A stretch of DNA of 11,058 nucleotides from Actinomycetota bacterium. GTDB lineage: Bacteria; Actinomycetota; Acidimicrobiia; Acidimicrobiales; Ilumatobacteraceae. This document shows positions 1 through 6,149 of the stretch, in pieces. Both the position numbers and the translations under genes were made by a program. Under the pieces are notes generated by a model. It searched no databases, was not told the origin of the DNA, and was given only the letters and a program-made list of their open reading frames with translations. Numbering within the stretch: position 1 is the stretch's first letter; every line of letters starts with the position of its first letter. Location: positions 1 through 11,058 of the forward strand of contig VERK01000054.1 of assembly GCA_018882725.1 (NCBI GenBank), read 5' to 3'.

Positions 1-420
1 CACGTGGGTCACGTGATCGTCAACCCCGATGGCCATCGCTGCGGTTGCGGCGCACGCGGTTGTCTGGAAGCCGAGGCGTCGGGCATCGCGATCGAGGCGA
101 TCACCGGTCGCCCACCCACGCAGCCCACCTACGACATCATGCAACGCACGGGTCGCATGGTCGGCTTGGCTGTGGCGAGTGTGTGCAACTTCTTCGACTT
201 GAAGTTGGCGGTGATCGGCGGTGGGGTCGCGCTCGGCTTCGGTCCCACGTTCTTCGCCAGTGCACAAGAGGTGCTCGACGAACAGTGTCGTCTCGACTTC
301 TCGAAGGGTGCTCGCGTGGTGCCGGCGCGTCTCGGTGATCGCGGACCACTCGTGGGCGCCGCGGCGGTTGCCTGGCGCGGGCTCAACCGCGACGCGAATC
401 AACCACCGAACGCTCGATAG
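1..420 (+). CDS. ROK-family sugar kinase or regulator, C-terminal part (5' end off window)
   Basis: This is the last 139 codons of a ROK-family protein; the reading frame is open from base 1, so the N-terminal ATP-binding half is missing. The visible part begins with the ROK zinc-site signature, GH followed by C-G-C-G-x-x-G-C-L-E (codons 3-22). In characterised ROK proteins this His and three Cys hold a structural zinc beside the sugar site. A later segment, L-A-V-I-G-G-G-V-A (about codons 69-77), matches the glycine-rich strand of the family, and the tail G-P-L-V-G-A-A matches the usual C-terminus. Members are glucokinases, other hexose kinases or sugar-responsive repressors. With the N-terminus absent I cannot tell kinase from repressor, although repressors carry an N-terminal winged helix that could be checked upstream. 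Its last 22 bp overlap the end of the convergent membrane-protein gene. Confidence 0.88.
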   Translation, partial: HVGHVIVNPDGHRCGCGARGCLEAEASGIAIEAITGRPPTQPTYDIMQRTGRMVGLAVASVCNFFDLKLAVIGGGVALGFGPTFFASAQEVLDEQCRLDFSKGARVVPARLGDRGPLVGAAAVAWRGLNRDANQPPNAR

Positions 421-1520
421 ACCACTTCGGCTGGGCCACGTCCGATGCGGTGGTGCCACCACGATCCGAAGGCAATGGCCACGATCCAGAAGCCGAGTGC
501 GAAGAGCAGCGCCGCGGACACACTCGACAGCGAGACCCAACCTGTCCACTCCACGAACACGTAATAGACGAGGACGTGCAAGAGGTACAGCGACAACGTG
601 AGTTGGCCGGCTCGTTGGAACGGCACCACGACGCGTGACGTACTGAAGTGCTCGGCCAGGCTCACGATCGAGATGGTGGCCAGAACGGCAATGGCCAACG
701 TGGCCGCCGTGTGAGGGAGGCTGCGTTCGAACGTCTGCATCGACGTGAGCGACCACACCACCGAGTTCTCACGGGCGCTGCCGGCATCGAGAATCGTCGA
801 CGCGACGTAGATGCCCACCGCCGCGCCGAAGCACACCGAGGCGACGCGACCGCGCCACTGCGTGAGTGTGTTCAGATGCCGGCCGATGACGATGCCCGCA
901 CACAGATAGGTGAGCCAGGGAAACACCGGGTGGGTGTAGTCGAGGAACGCACGGACCACGAGATCTTGCAGCGATTCGATGGGTGTGGAGTTGATCCAGT
1001 CGTCGTAGTGGCCGTTCTCGTAGCGCCAGTTCAGGATCGTGCGTACCGTCGTGGCGATCAGCGCCGATCCGGCACCGACAACCACCAACCATCTGGTCGA
1101 CAGCGTGAACAGCACGGTGGCGAGCAAGAAATATGCGCCGTAGAAGAACAGGATCGTTCCGGGCCAGTGGAAGTCGAGGAAGTAGCCGACAACCAAGAGA
1201 AGGAGTCCGCGGCGGGCCAAACGCAAACGGGCGACACGGCGATCGGTCGCATCACCGACGCGGGCGCGGTTGGTGAGCAACGTGATGGAGATGCCGGCCA
1301 CCACGACGAAGGTGGCGGCGAAGCGGGTCGACAGAACTCCGGTGTACGGATCGAGAAGCCGCTCGAGGAACGACGGGTCGAAGTCGATCTCGTAGATCGC
1401 CCCCACGTAATTCATGACCACGACGCCGATGAGGGCGACGGCCCGAGTTACATCGAGGCCGATGAGACGTGGCGATCCGGAGTTGGTGGTGCCGGCGGCC
1501 GGCCGATCGAATTGCGTCAT
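399..1520 (-). CDS. Multi-pass membrane acyltransferase-like protein (HGSNAT/DUF1624-like start, DUF418-like end)
   Basis: The 373-residue protein is strongly hydrophobic, with about nine or ten membrane segments. It opens with R-L-I-G-L-D-V-T-R-A (residues 18-27) leading into the first helix, the hallmark of heparan-alpha-glucosaminide acetyltransferase-like (DUF1624) and DUF418 proteins. H-P-V-F-P-W-L-T-Y (197-205) followed by G-I-V-I-G-R matches the conserved middle motif. G-Q-L-T-L-S-L-Y-L-L-H (305-315) matches the C-terminal helix, and the tail G-R-G-P-A-E-V-V-Y-R (360-369) resembles the G-P-L-E-W-x-x-R ending of DUF418. Related proteins are thought to move acyl groups across the membrane, but this subgroup is mostly uncharacterised, so the substrate is unknown. 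The ATG at 1520 overlaps the TGA of the upstream racemase-like gene (ATGA), so the two are translationally coupled. No clear Shine-Dalgarno sequence is visible. The 3' end overlaps the ROK gene tail to tail. Confidence 0.82.
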   Translation of the reverse strand: MTQFDRPAAGTTNSGSPRLIGLDVTRAVALIGVVVMNYVGAIYEIDFDPSFLERLLDPYTGVLSTRFAATFVVVAGISITLLTNRARVGDATDRRVARLRLARRGLLLLVVGYFLDFHWPGTILFFYGAYFLLATVLFTLSTRWLVVVGAGSALIATTVRTILNWRYENGHYDDWINSTPIESLQDLVVRAFLDYTHPVFPWLTYLCAGIVIGRHLNTLTQWRGRVASVCFGAAVGIYVASTILDAGSARENSVVWSLTSMQTFERSLPHTAATLAIAVLATISIVSLAEHFSTSRVVVPFQRAGQLTLSLYLLHVLVYYVFVEWTGWVSLSSVSAALLFALGFWIVAIAFGSWWHHRIGRGPAEVVYRAFGG

Positions 1521-2461
1521 CGCCAGTCGACGTGATCGGGCTGAGTCGTGATGAGCGGACGCTGCACGTCGACGAACTCACCGACTTGTGGTGAGGGCTG
1601 ACCATGCGGCGCCAAGACGAGCGTGGTGTGCATGTGCGGAGCTTCCACCAACACCAGTCGCTGTCGACCGAAGTGGAACGGACTGCGTCCATCCGGGAGG
1701 GGAGCGACTCCATGGGTCGATCCACAACCGACCATGAGCAGCGTGCCCGCGGTGGACACGGTGGACGCGTGATAGCCGACCACCGCACCCGCGTCGACCG
1801 GTCGCGCATCGAGCACATCGGCGCGCAGATGAAACATCGACTTGTCGCCGTGCCACAGCGACGTGCCGAGTCTGAGTCGCCACTGACGCGTGGGTTCGGC
1901 CGCACGTAACGCGTCGTAGTCGTCGACGGACACGTGGCTCACCCACGCGGTGTATCGCGCATCGATGTGGCGAAGAAGACTCGCGATCTCGTTCGCGTGG
2001 TCGGCACTACTGCCCGCGAGGGGTGGATGAATCGACACACCCTCCACGGCGTGGCCGGCCCGCTCGCATTCGTCGATCAAGGTGGCGGCTTCGGCCACGG
2101 GCATTCCGTAGCGATTCATCGACGACCGGATCTTCACCAGCACCTGACGTGGGGTGCGTCCGAGGGCGGCCAGATGAGCCATCGAGCCAACGGTGAGAAT
2201 GGCGTCGGCGCGGGCCACTGAGGTCACGTCGAGAGCGGGGGTGAGGACCACCGCGGTGACCCCCTGCGGCACGTCGGCCAGTTCGTGCACGGTGCCCACG
2301 GCCAGGACGTCGGCCAGGCGACTGGCCCGGTCGGCCAGCCACCGTCGGCCCAGGCCATAGCCGTTGCCCTTCACGACGGGGACCAGACCCGACACGCGAC
2401 CGGCTACGCCATCCACGTGGCGGTTCCAGGCGGTGCGGTCGACCTCGAGCGACAGGGTCAC
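1517..2461 (-). CDS. Divergent alanine racemase-like PLP enzyme (fold type III)
   Basis: At 314 residues this is some 50-70 shorter than standard alanine racemases (about 360-390). The N-terminal barrel is recognisable: V-P-V-V-K-G-N-G-Y-G-L-G (27-38) carries the lysine expected to bind PLP (K31), in place of the usual V-K-A-N-A-Y-G-H-G. V-K-I-R-S-S-M-N-R-Y-G-M (109-120) corresponds to the family's L-K-x-D-T-G-M-x-R-L-G. L-R-L-G-T-S-L-W-H-G (196-205) corresponds to the phosphate-side R-x-G-x-x-x-Y-G motif. In the C-terminal domain V-G-Y-H-A (228-232) keeps the tyrosine that is the second catalytic base. The following I-G-Y-A-D-G motif is V-G-C-G-S-T-H-G (244-251), so the second active-site tyrosine is replaced by C246. 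It may be a racemase of altered specificity or a non-racemising relative. GTG at 2461 is chosen because a -10-like hexamer lies 6 nt upstream. Confidence 0.82.
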   Translation of the reverse strand: MTLSLEVDRTAWNRHVDGVAGRVSGLVPVVKGNGYGLGRRWLADRASRLADVLAVGTVHELADVPQGVTAVVLTPALDVTSVARADAILTVGSMAHLAALGRTPRQVLVKIRSSMNRYGMPVAEAATLIDECERAGHAVEGVSIHPPLAGSSADHANEIASLLRHIDARYTAWVSHVSVDDYDALRAAEPTRQWRLRLGTSLWHGDKSMFHLRADVLDARPVDAGAVVGYHASTVSTAGTLLMVGCGSTHGVAPLPDGRSPFHFGRQRLVLVEAPHMHTTLVLAPHGQPSPQVGEFVDVQRPLITTQPDHVDWR

Positions 2462-2467
2462 ACTGCG

Positions 2468-2473
2468 ACGCTA
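2468..2473 (-). promoter_or_regulatory. Putative leaderless -10 element of the racemase-like gene
   Basis: Read on the minus strand, TAGCGT is followed by 6 nt and then the GTG start at 2461. A TAnnnT hexamer at this distance would start transcription on the first base of the start codon. No Shine-Dalgarno sequence precedes the GTG and no good -35 box is visible, so the call rests on hexamer and geometry. Confidence 0.42.
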
Positions 2474-2489
2474 CCGACCACCTAAATCC

Positions 2490-2516
2490 GACTTGTTAAG
2501 TCAGGAATCGACTCCT
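2490..2516. promoter_or_regulatory. Two abutting inverted repeats in a divergent promoter region (candidate operators)
   Basis: The 67-bp gap between the divergent racemase-like and DUF4395 genes contains GACTT-GTT-AAGTC (2490-2502, perfect 5-bp arms). It is directly followed by AGGAaTCGAcTCCT (2503-2516, symmetric at 12 of 14 positions). The first overlaps the proposed -35 box of the rightward gene and lies where the -35 of the leftward gene would fall. The second fills most of the rightward spacer. A repressor bound here could control both genes. No family of regulator can be named from the sites. Confidence 0.4.
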
Positions 2517-2521
2517 AACCT
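2493..2521 (+). promoter_or_regulatory. Putative leaderless promoter of the DUF4395 gene
   Basis: TTGTTA (2493-2498, four of six matches to TTGACA), a 17-bp spacer and TAACCT (2516-2521) resemble a housekeeping promoter. Transcription would begin at or within a base or two of the ATG at 2529, and no Shine-Dalgarno sequence is present, so the message would be leaderless. Confidence 0.5.
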
Positions 2522-2528
2522 GACCGGC

Positions 2529-3038
2529 ATGTCGGAATCACCCGTGAAGCGCTTCTTTTCCTTCCCCAATCCGGTCAACGAGACCTCGGCCCGCCTGGTG
2601 GCCACCGGGGTGGTTCTGCAGTCGGTCCTCTTCCTCGTGATCCGCGAGTGGTGGGTGCTCGTGCCGCTGGCCTACGGCTTCGTGGCTCGCGTCCTCACCG
2701 GCCCCACGCTCAGCCCGCTCGGAACTCTGGTCACCAAGGTGATCACACCGCGACTGTCGATCGAGCATTCGTTCGTGCCCGGTCCGCCCAAGCGGTTCGC
2801 ACAGGGAATCGGCGTGGCGTTCTCGGTCACCGCGCTCATCGCATCACTCGCCGGGGCCAACACTCTCGCCGTGATCGTGATCGTGGGTTTGCTCGGTGCG
2901 GCGAGTCTGGAGGCTTTCGCGGGCTACTGCCTCGGTTGCAAGATCTTCAATCTGCTCATTCGCGCTGGCGTGGTGCCCGAGAGCATCTGCGAAGAGTGCG
3001 CCGACATCACCGGTCGGCTCAGTCGAACTGCGGTGTGA
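2529..3038 (+). CDS. DUF4395 membrane protein with two CxxC pairs
   Basis: This 169-residue protein fits DUF4395: P-N-P-V-N-E-T-S-A-R (13-22) at the start, a central loop L-S-P-L-G-T-L-V-T-K (61-70), and P-K-R-F-A-Q-G-I-G (87-95). There are about four membrane segments (roughly 22-38, 40-57, 93-110 and 112-131). Two cysteine pairs follow the last helix region: Y-C-L-G-C (C134, C137) and C-E-E-C (C154, C157). The function of the family is unknown; its members often lie near thioredoxin-like or redox genes, and the CxxC pairs could take part in thiol chemistry or bind metal, but that is inference. The ATG at 2529 is preferred over the more upstream in-frame start at 2364 because the family similarity begins there and a promoter-like sequence ends just before it. 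The 3' end overlaps mftF tail to tail by 20 bp. Confidence 0.85.
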   Translation: MSESPVKRFFSFPNPVNETSARLVATGVVLQSVLFLVIREWWVLVPLAYGFVARVLTGPTLSPLGTLVTKVITPRLSIEHSFVPGPPKRFAQGIGVAFSVTALIASLAGANTLAVIVIVGLLGAASLEAFAGYCLGCKIFNLLIRAGVVPESICEECADITGRLSRTAV

Positions 3039-4389
3039 TCGCGCCCCAGCGGCCGTTCGCACGCGATCTGACGATGCCCCGCCAGACACCCGTGCAGTAA
3101 CTCGCGTCGTCGAGCGCTTTCAACAACACGTAACGGAGTAGATCGACGTTCGGCTTGCTGGCGACCCAGTGAAGCGTGCTCGGAACCGTGAGCGCCATCA
3201 GTAGTGCGCGTCGGGCGCGCGGGAAGAACAGAGCCAGCACGATGGCGATGGGCAACCAGGCGCGTGTGATTGCCGAGGCGACCAAGCGGCCGGCGTGCAG
3301 GTTTCCGCGACCAGCCAAACGTAAGGCGATACCACGTCGATCGGGCGCGTCGCCCAACTTGCGCAACAGCAGCGCCCAGGACGTGGCGGCCACCATCGCT
3401 CCGGCGTCGGGACGACCCCAACCGACGAGACCCCACGCACCAGCGCTCCAGCGGTTGATCTTGAGCGGTGTGACGGCACCGCGGTGTCGTGCGGCCAGTG
3501 ATGCGGCGGCCGAGCCGTAACCCACACGCTGACGCACCCACGCTTCGAACGAACCGCGTGGACGGTGGGTCACCTCAGCCAGTGGCTCGTAGCGCACCAT
3601 GTGCCCGGCCTCGACCGCTCGCCAGACGAAGTCGACGTCTTCGCCATAACGGAACGACTCGTCGAAGCCACCAAGTTGTTCGAACGTCGAACGGCGCACG
3701 GCCAGAGCGGCGGCCGGAACGTACGACACCCGGGTGTTGGGTTGTACCCGCGCCGGTTCGGTGCCGAGATCGAGCGGCGACTCGGCCGTTTCGTAGCGCT
3801 CGAGCAACGATGGCCCGTCGACACTGCGCACTCGCGGTGCGACCGCCGCCACGTGACTGTCGGTGAAGTGTCCGAACATGACCACCGCGTCGTCACTCCA
3901 CTGCGTGTCGGCATCGACGAACAAGATGAACTCGGTGTCGACGAGGGCAGCACCGGTGTTGCGCGCGGCCGCTGGCCCTCCAGAGTGTTCGCGGCGCACC
4001 ACCAACGCGCCGTCGAGCGGAGCCAGTTCGAGCGGTGAACCGTCGTCGACCACGATCACCTTGGCGGCATCGTGAAGCGACGAGACCAGTACTTGCAGAT
4101 CGACGTGTCGTTCGTTGTGAGCCGGTATGACGACGGTGACCGTCGACAAGTCGAACGTCGCCTCCGGAATCGGGTGAACGGCCCCGGCGTCGACGAACCG
4201 AGTGGTGAGTTGTTGCGACTCGTTCGGAGCGTCTCCGGTGGCTTCGAGTGCATCGGCCAAATTCGATCCGGCTGGCCCGAGGCGGAACAACCGCAGAGGC
4301 GAACCGGCGACGATGGTGTCGTTGTTGGAGCCGTCGGAGTTGCGACTGCGGACGCGCCACCACGACGAGTCGGGCCGATAACGCGTCAC
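3019..4389 (-). CDS. mftF: Mycofactocin glycosyltransferase MftF
   Basis: MftF adds the glucose chain to the mycofactocin redox core, giving the glycosylated cofactor. The 456-residue product has a short N-terminal region with I-V-A-G-S-P-L-R-L-F-R-L (26-37), typical of MftF, before a family 2 glycosyltransferase domain. That domain shows V-T-V-V-I-P-A-H-N-E (84-93), V-I-V-V-D-D-G-S (111-118), G-P-A-A-A-R-N-T-G (138-146), the nucleotide-sugar/metal motif V-D-A-D (158-161) and G-G-F-D-E-S-F-R-Y-G-E-D (240-251) with the probable catalytic acid pair. C-terminal hydrophobic helices (about 376-404) suggest membrane association. The ending K-A-L-D-D-A-S-Y-x-x-G-V-W-R-G (424-438) is also MftF-like. 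The GTG at 4389 overlaps the mftE stop as GTGA, and family similarity starts near there, so the longer open frame reaching 4782 is out-of-frame mftE sequence. It is the last gene of its operon. Confidence 0.93.
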   Translation of the reverse strand: MTRYRPDSSWWRVRSRNSDGSNNDTIVAGSPLRLFRLGPAGSNLADALEATGDAPNESQQLTTRFVDAGAVHPIPEATFDLSTVTVVIPAHNERHVDLQVLVSSLHDAAKVIVVDDGSPLELAPLDGALVVRREHSGGPAAARNTGAALVDTEFILFVDADTQWSDDAVVMFGHFTDSHVAAVAPRVRSVDGPSLLERYETAESPLDLGTEPARVQPNTRVSYVPAAALAVRRSTFEQLGGFDESFRYGEDVDFVWRAVEAGHMVRYEPLAEVTHRPRGSFEAWVRQRVGYGSAAASLAARHRGAVTPLKINRWSAGAWGLVGWGRPDAGAMVAATSWALLLRKLGDAPDRRGIALRLAGRGNLHAGRLVASAITRAWLPIAIVLALFFPRARRALLMALTVPSTLHWVASKPNVDLLRYVLLKALDDASYCTGVWRGIVRSRANGRWGAITPQFD

Positions 4390-5057
4390 GACGGCTCCGG
4401 CCAGATGCGTCGACAGGTGGCGGTGAGATCCTCGAGCCAACGCTGGAAGATGCGCTCTCCGTCGGCCGGGTTGGCGTGGCGCGGATCGCCCAAGACGCCG
4501 TTCGCCGACACCGAACGAACGCCCTCGCGTCGCAACTGTTCGGCCAGCGCCGACACCGCGCGCACGTTGCCGCGTTCGGCAGCGTCCATGTTGACGAGTT
4601 CGGGTGCGAGGTAGAGCATCACCGAAGTTTCGGTGAAACCGGCGTGGGCGTCGTCGGTGGCGTCGGCCGTGGGTGACCAGAAGAACACCGCGCGACCTTC
4701 GTCGTGCAGCGTTCGTGAGGCGGCGGCCAACGCATCGGCGTTGCCACCGTGTCCGTTCACGAACACGACTCCGCGAGCCCAATCGGCCGAACGCGCGAGC
4801 TCGATCAAGAGAGCCGCCGTGGTGGGCGTTCCGATGGAGAGAGTGCCGGGAAACCCACTGTGTTCACCACTGGCTGCCACGCCAATGGAGGGTGCGATCA
4901 CGCTGTCGATGTTGAGCAGCGATTGCAGCTCGTCGCACAACGCTTCGGCGATGCGCGTGTCGGTGTCGAGGGGAAGGTGCGGGCCGTGTTGCTCGAACGA
5001 TCCGACCGGCACCAGAACGACGGGCGCCGACAGATCGGCGACCTCGGTCCAGGTCAT
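4386..5057 (-). CDS. mftE: Mycofactocin precursor peptidase MftE (creatininase family)
   Basis: MftE cuts the radical-SAM-modified MftA peptide to release the crosslinked Val-Tyr-derived dipeptide, the core of mycofactocin. The 223-residue protein is a compact creatininase-family amidohydrolase. G-S-F-E-Q-H-G-P-H-L-P-L-D-T-D (19-33) supplies the metal ligands E22, H24 and D33. N-G-H-G-G-N (101-106) adds H103, and H-A-G-F-T-E-T-S (138-145) adds E143. G-E-H-S-G-F-P-G-T (64-72) is the substrate-side loop. All expected metal ligands are present, so it should be active. The ATG at 5057 shares bases with the etfB TGA (ATGA). An in-frame GTG at 5072 would add five residues and is the alternative start; neither has a strong Shine-Dalgarno sequence. 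The gene sits between the ETF beta gene and mftF and overlaps both by 4 bp, placing cofactor maturation and electron transfer on one message. Confidence 0.93.
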   Translation of the reverse strand: MTWTEVADLSAPVVLVPVGSFEQHGPHLPLDTDTRIAEALCDELQSLLNIDSVIAPSIGVAASGEHSGFPGTLSIGTPTTAALLIELARSADWARGVVFVNGHGGNADALAAASRTLHDEGRAVFFWSPTADATDDAHAGFTETSVMLYLAPELVNMDAAERGNVRAVSALAEQLRREGVRSVSANGVLGDPRHANPADGERIFQRWLEDLTATCRRIWPEPS

Positions 5058-5833
5058 CCGAGATAACCCCACTCGCGCAGTGTGCTGACGATTCGAGCCG
5101 CCGCGGCGGGCGGATCGAGCACCACGGTTTCCGATCGGCCGGTGGCGGCACCGGCGTCGGTGAGCGAACGAACACGGTCGAGAGCCGACGCGCCGACTGG
5201 TGCGGCCAGGGCCCGAGCGCGCGGACGGAACGGCTTCTCGTCGACGGTATCGACGACCGATGACGGACCGGTGATCACGTCGATGGTCGCGGTGTCGGCG
5301 GCCAGGACTCCGCGCAACGACGCTCGACGCAGTCGAGCGGTGGAGCCCTCCACCGACAACACGGCCGGGCCCGACACGCGCACGATCTCGCGGCGAGCAC
5401 CGTCGAGACGGCGCACCACTGTCATTGCATCATCGGCGATCGTTACGTCGATGAGGCCGAGGGCCTGGCCGATTCCGAGACGAGCGGCCAAGAAGCCCGG
5501 CATCGAGCCGGTACCGCGATCGAGCGAGTAATCGCCGCACCACACCAGGCGAGCCCCGGTAGCGACTGATGCGACGGCCGACGCCACGGCCAGGCTCGAC
5601 ACGCGCGGGTCGAGATCGATGCGCACGGCGCGCGTGACGCCACACGCGATGGCATCCCGCAGTGCCCGCTCGGCCCCGCTCGGGCCGGCGCACACAGCAA
5701 CAACGTCTTCACCGGGCTGCGCGCTCAGCAACGCGAATTCGAGCGCCGACTGATCGGCGGCCGAGATGCCGGCGAAGCGATCATCATCGTCGGCGCGCGG
5801 CGTGACCCACTTGAGACAGGCGATAACGGTCAT
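5054..5833 (-). CDS. etfB: Electron transfer flavoprotein beta subunit (mycofactocin-associated)
   Basis: The 259-residue protein has the length and layout of ETF beta/FixA. V-I-A-C-L-K-W-V (3-10) is the usual N-terminal strand. D-x-x-T-G-x-M-x-G-F-L-A (105-116) lies where other beta subunits carry D-G-D-T-x-Q-V-G and bind AMP or FAD. G-P-A-V-L-S-V-E-G (155-163) followed by R-R-A-S-L-R-G-V-L-A (169-178) corresponds to the loop by which ETF docks on partner dehydrogenases, including the anchoring leucine (L173). It pairs with the alpha subunit encoded three genes upstream; splitting alpha and beta around the quinone-reductase genes is unusual but keeps all four together. The ATG at 5833 lies 4 bp after the ferredoxin stop. 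The longer open frame up to 6031 is shadow sequence of the ferredoxin gene. Confidence 0.88.
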   Translation of the reverse strand: MTVIACLKWVTPRADDDDRFAGISAADQSALEFALLSAQPGEDVVAVCAGPSGAERALRDAIACGVTRAVRIDLDPRVSSLAVASAVASVATGARLVWCGDYSLDRGTGSMPGFLAARLGIGQALGLIDVTIADDAMTVVRRLDGARREIVRVSGPAVLSVEGSTARLRRASLRGVLAADTATIDVITGPSSVVDTVDEKPFRPRARALAAPVGASALDRVRSLTDAGAATGRSETVVLDPPAAAARIVSTLREWGYLG

Positions 5834-5837
5834 GGCG

Positions 5838-6149
5838 TCACGTGCGATGGAAGACGATGCCGAAACCGCCTTCGGGATACGACCACGAGATGGCGCCTTC
5901 CTTGTTGCAAACCATGTAGCAGGTGCCGCACTCGAAGCAGTTCTCGTAGTTGAAGAGGATGCCACCGTCGCTGGTGGGGACGAACAAGTTGGCCGGACAC
6001 GCGATGACGCACTCGCGCGTGGAGCAACCACGGCAGGTGTCGCCGTCGACCACGATGTGAGCGCGCTCGTGAATACGGAACTCAGCGGTTCCGATGCGCT
6101 CCTCGAACGAGATCTCGGGCCAACTGGTGTCGCGGTCGATCGAAGTCAT
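5838..6149 (-). CDS. fixX: FixX-like ferredoxin partner of the ETF:quinone oxidoreductase
   Basis: This 103-residue protein matches FixX, the small iron-sulfur subunit that acts with FixC and corresponds to the C-terminal domain of mitochondrial ETF-QO. The second half shows F-N-Y-E-N-C-F-E-C-G-T-C (66-77) then C81, a clean C-x2-C-x2-C-x3-C [4Fe-4S] motif. It ends with Y-P-E-G-G-F-G-I-V-F (91-100), almost identical to the FixX terminus. The first half has C39, C42, C47 and C51-P, a spaced version of a second cluster motif that many FixX proteins have lost. It probably relays electrons between FixC flavin and quinone. The ATG at 6149 overlaps the fixC stop by one base (TGATG), with a Shine-Dalgarno-like GAGGA 8 nt upstream inside fixC. 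The open frame above 6149 is fixC shadow. Confidence 0.9.
   Translation of the reverse strand: MTSIDRDTSWPEISFEERIGTAEFRIHERAHIVVDGDTCRGCSTRECVIACPANLFVPTSDGGILFNYENCFECGTCYMVCNKEGAISWSYPEGGFGIVFHRT

Noticed and set aside
425..471. Possible terminator after the ROK gene (CTTCGG/CCGAAG arms and a GTGGTG-C-CACCAC palindrome at 450-462)
   Set aside because: The outer arms are far apart, the inner hairpin would have a 1-nt loop, there is no T-run, and it lies in codons of the opposing gene; chance is sufficient.
648..1535. 295-codon plus-strand frame opposite the DUF418-like gene
   Set aside because: Composition is charged and repetitive, with no motif; the minus strand shows coherent membrane helices and family signatures.
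2364..2528. N-terminal extension of the DUF4395 protein
   Set aside because: It lies opposite the racemase-like gene and the promoter region, with no family similarity; the ATG at 2529 fits the family and a leaderless promoter.
4390..4782. N-terminal extension of mftF
   Set aside because: The added stretch is an arginine-rich out-of-frame reading of mftE; MftF similarity begins after the GTG at 4389.
5834..6031. N-terminal extension of the ETF beta gene
   Set aside because: It is an out-of-frame reading of the ferredoxin gene; M-T-V-I-A-C-L-K at the ATG 5833 is the normal ETF beta start.
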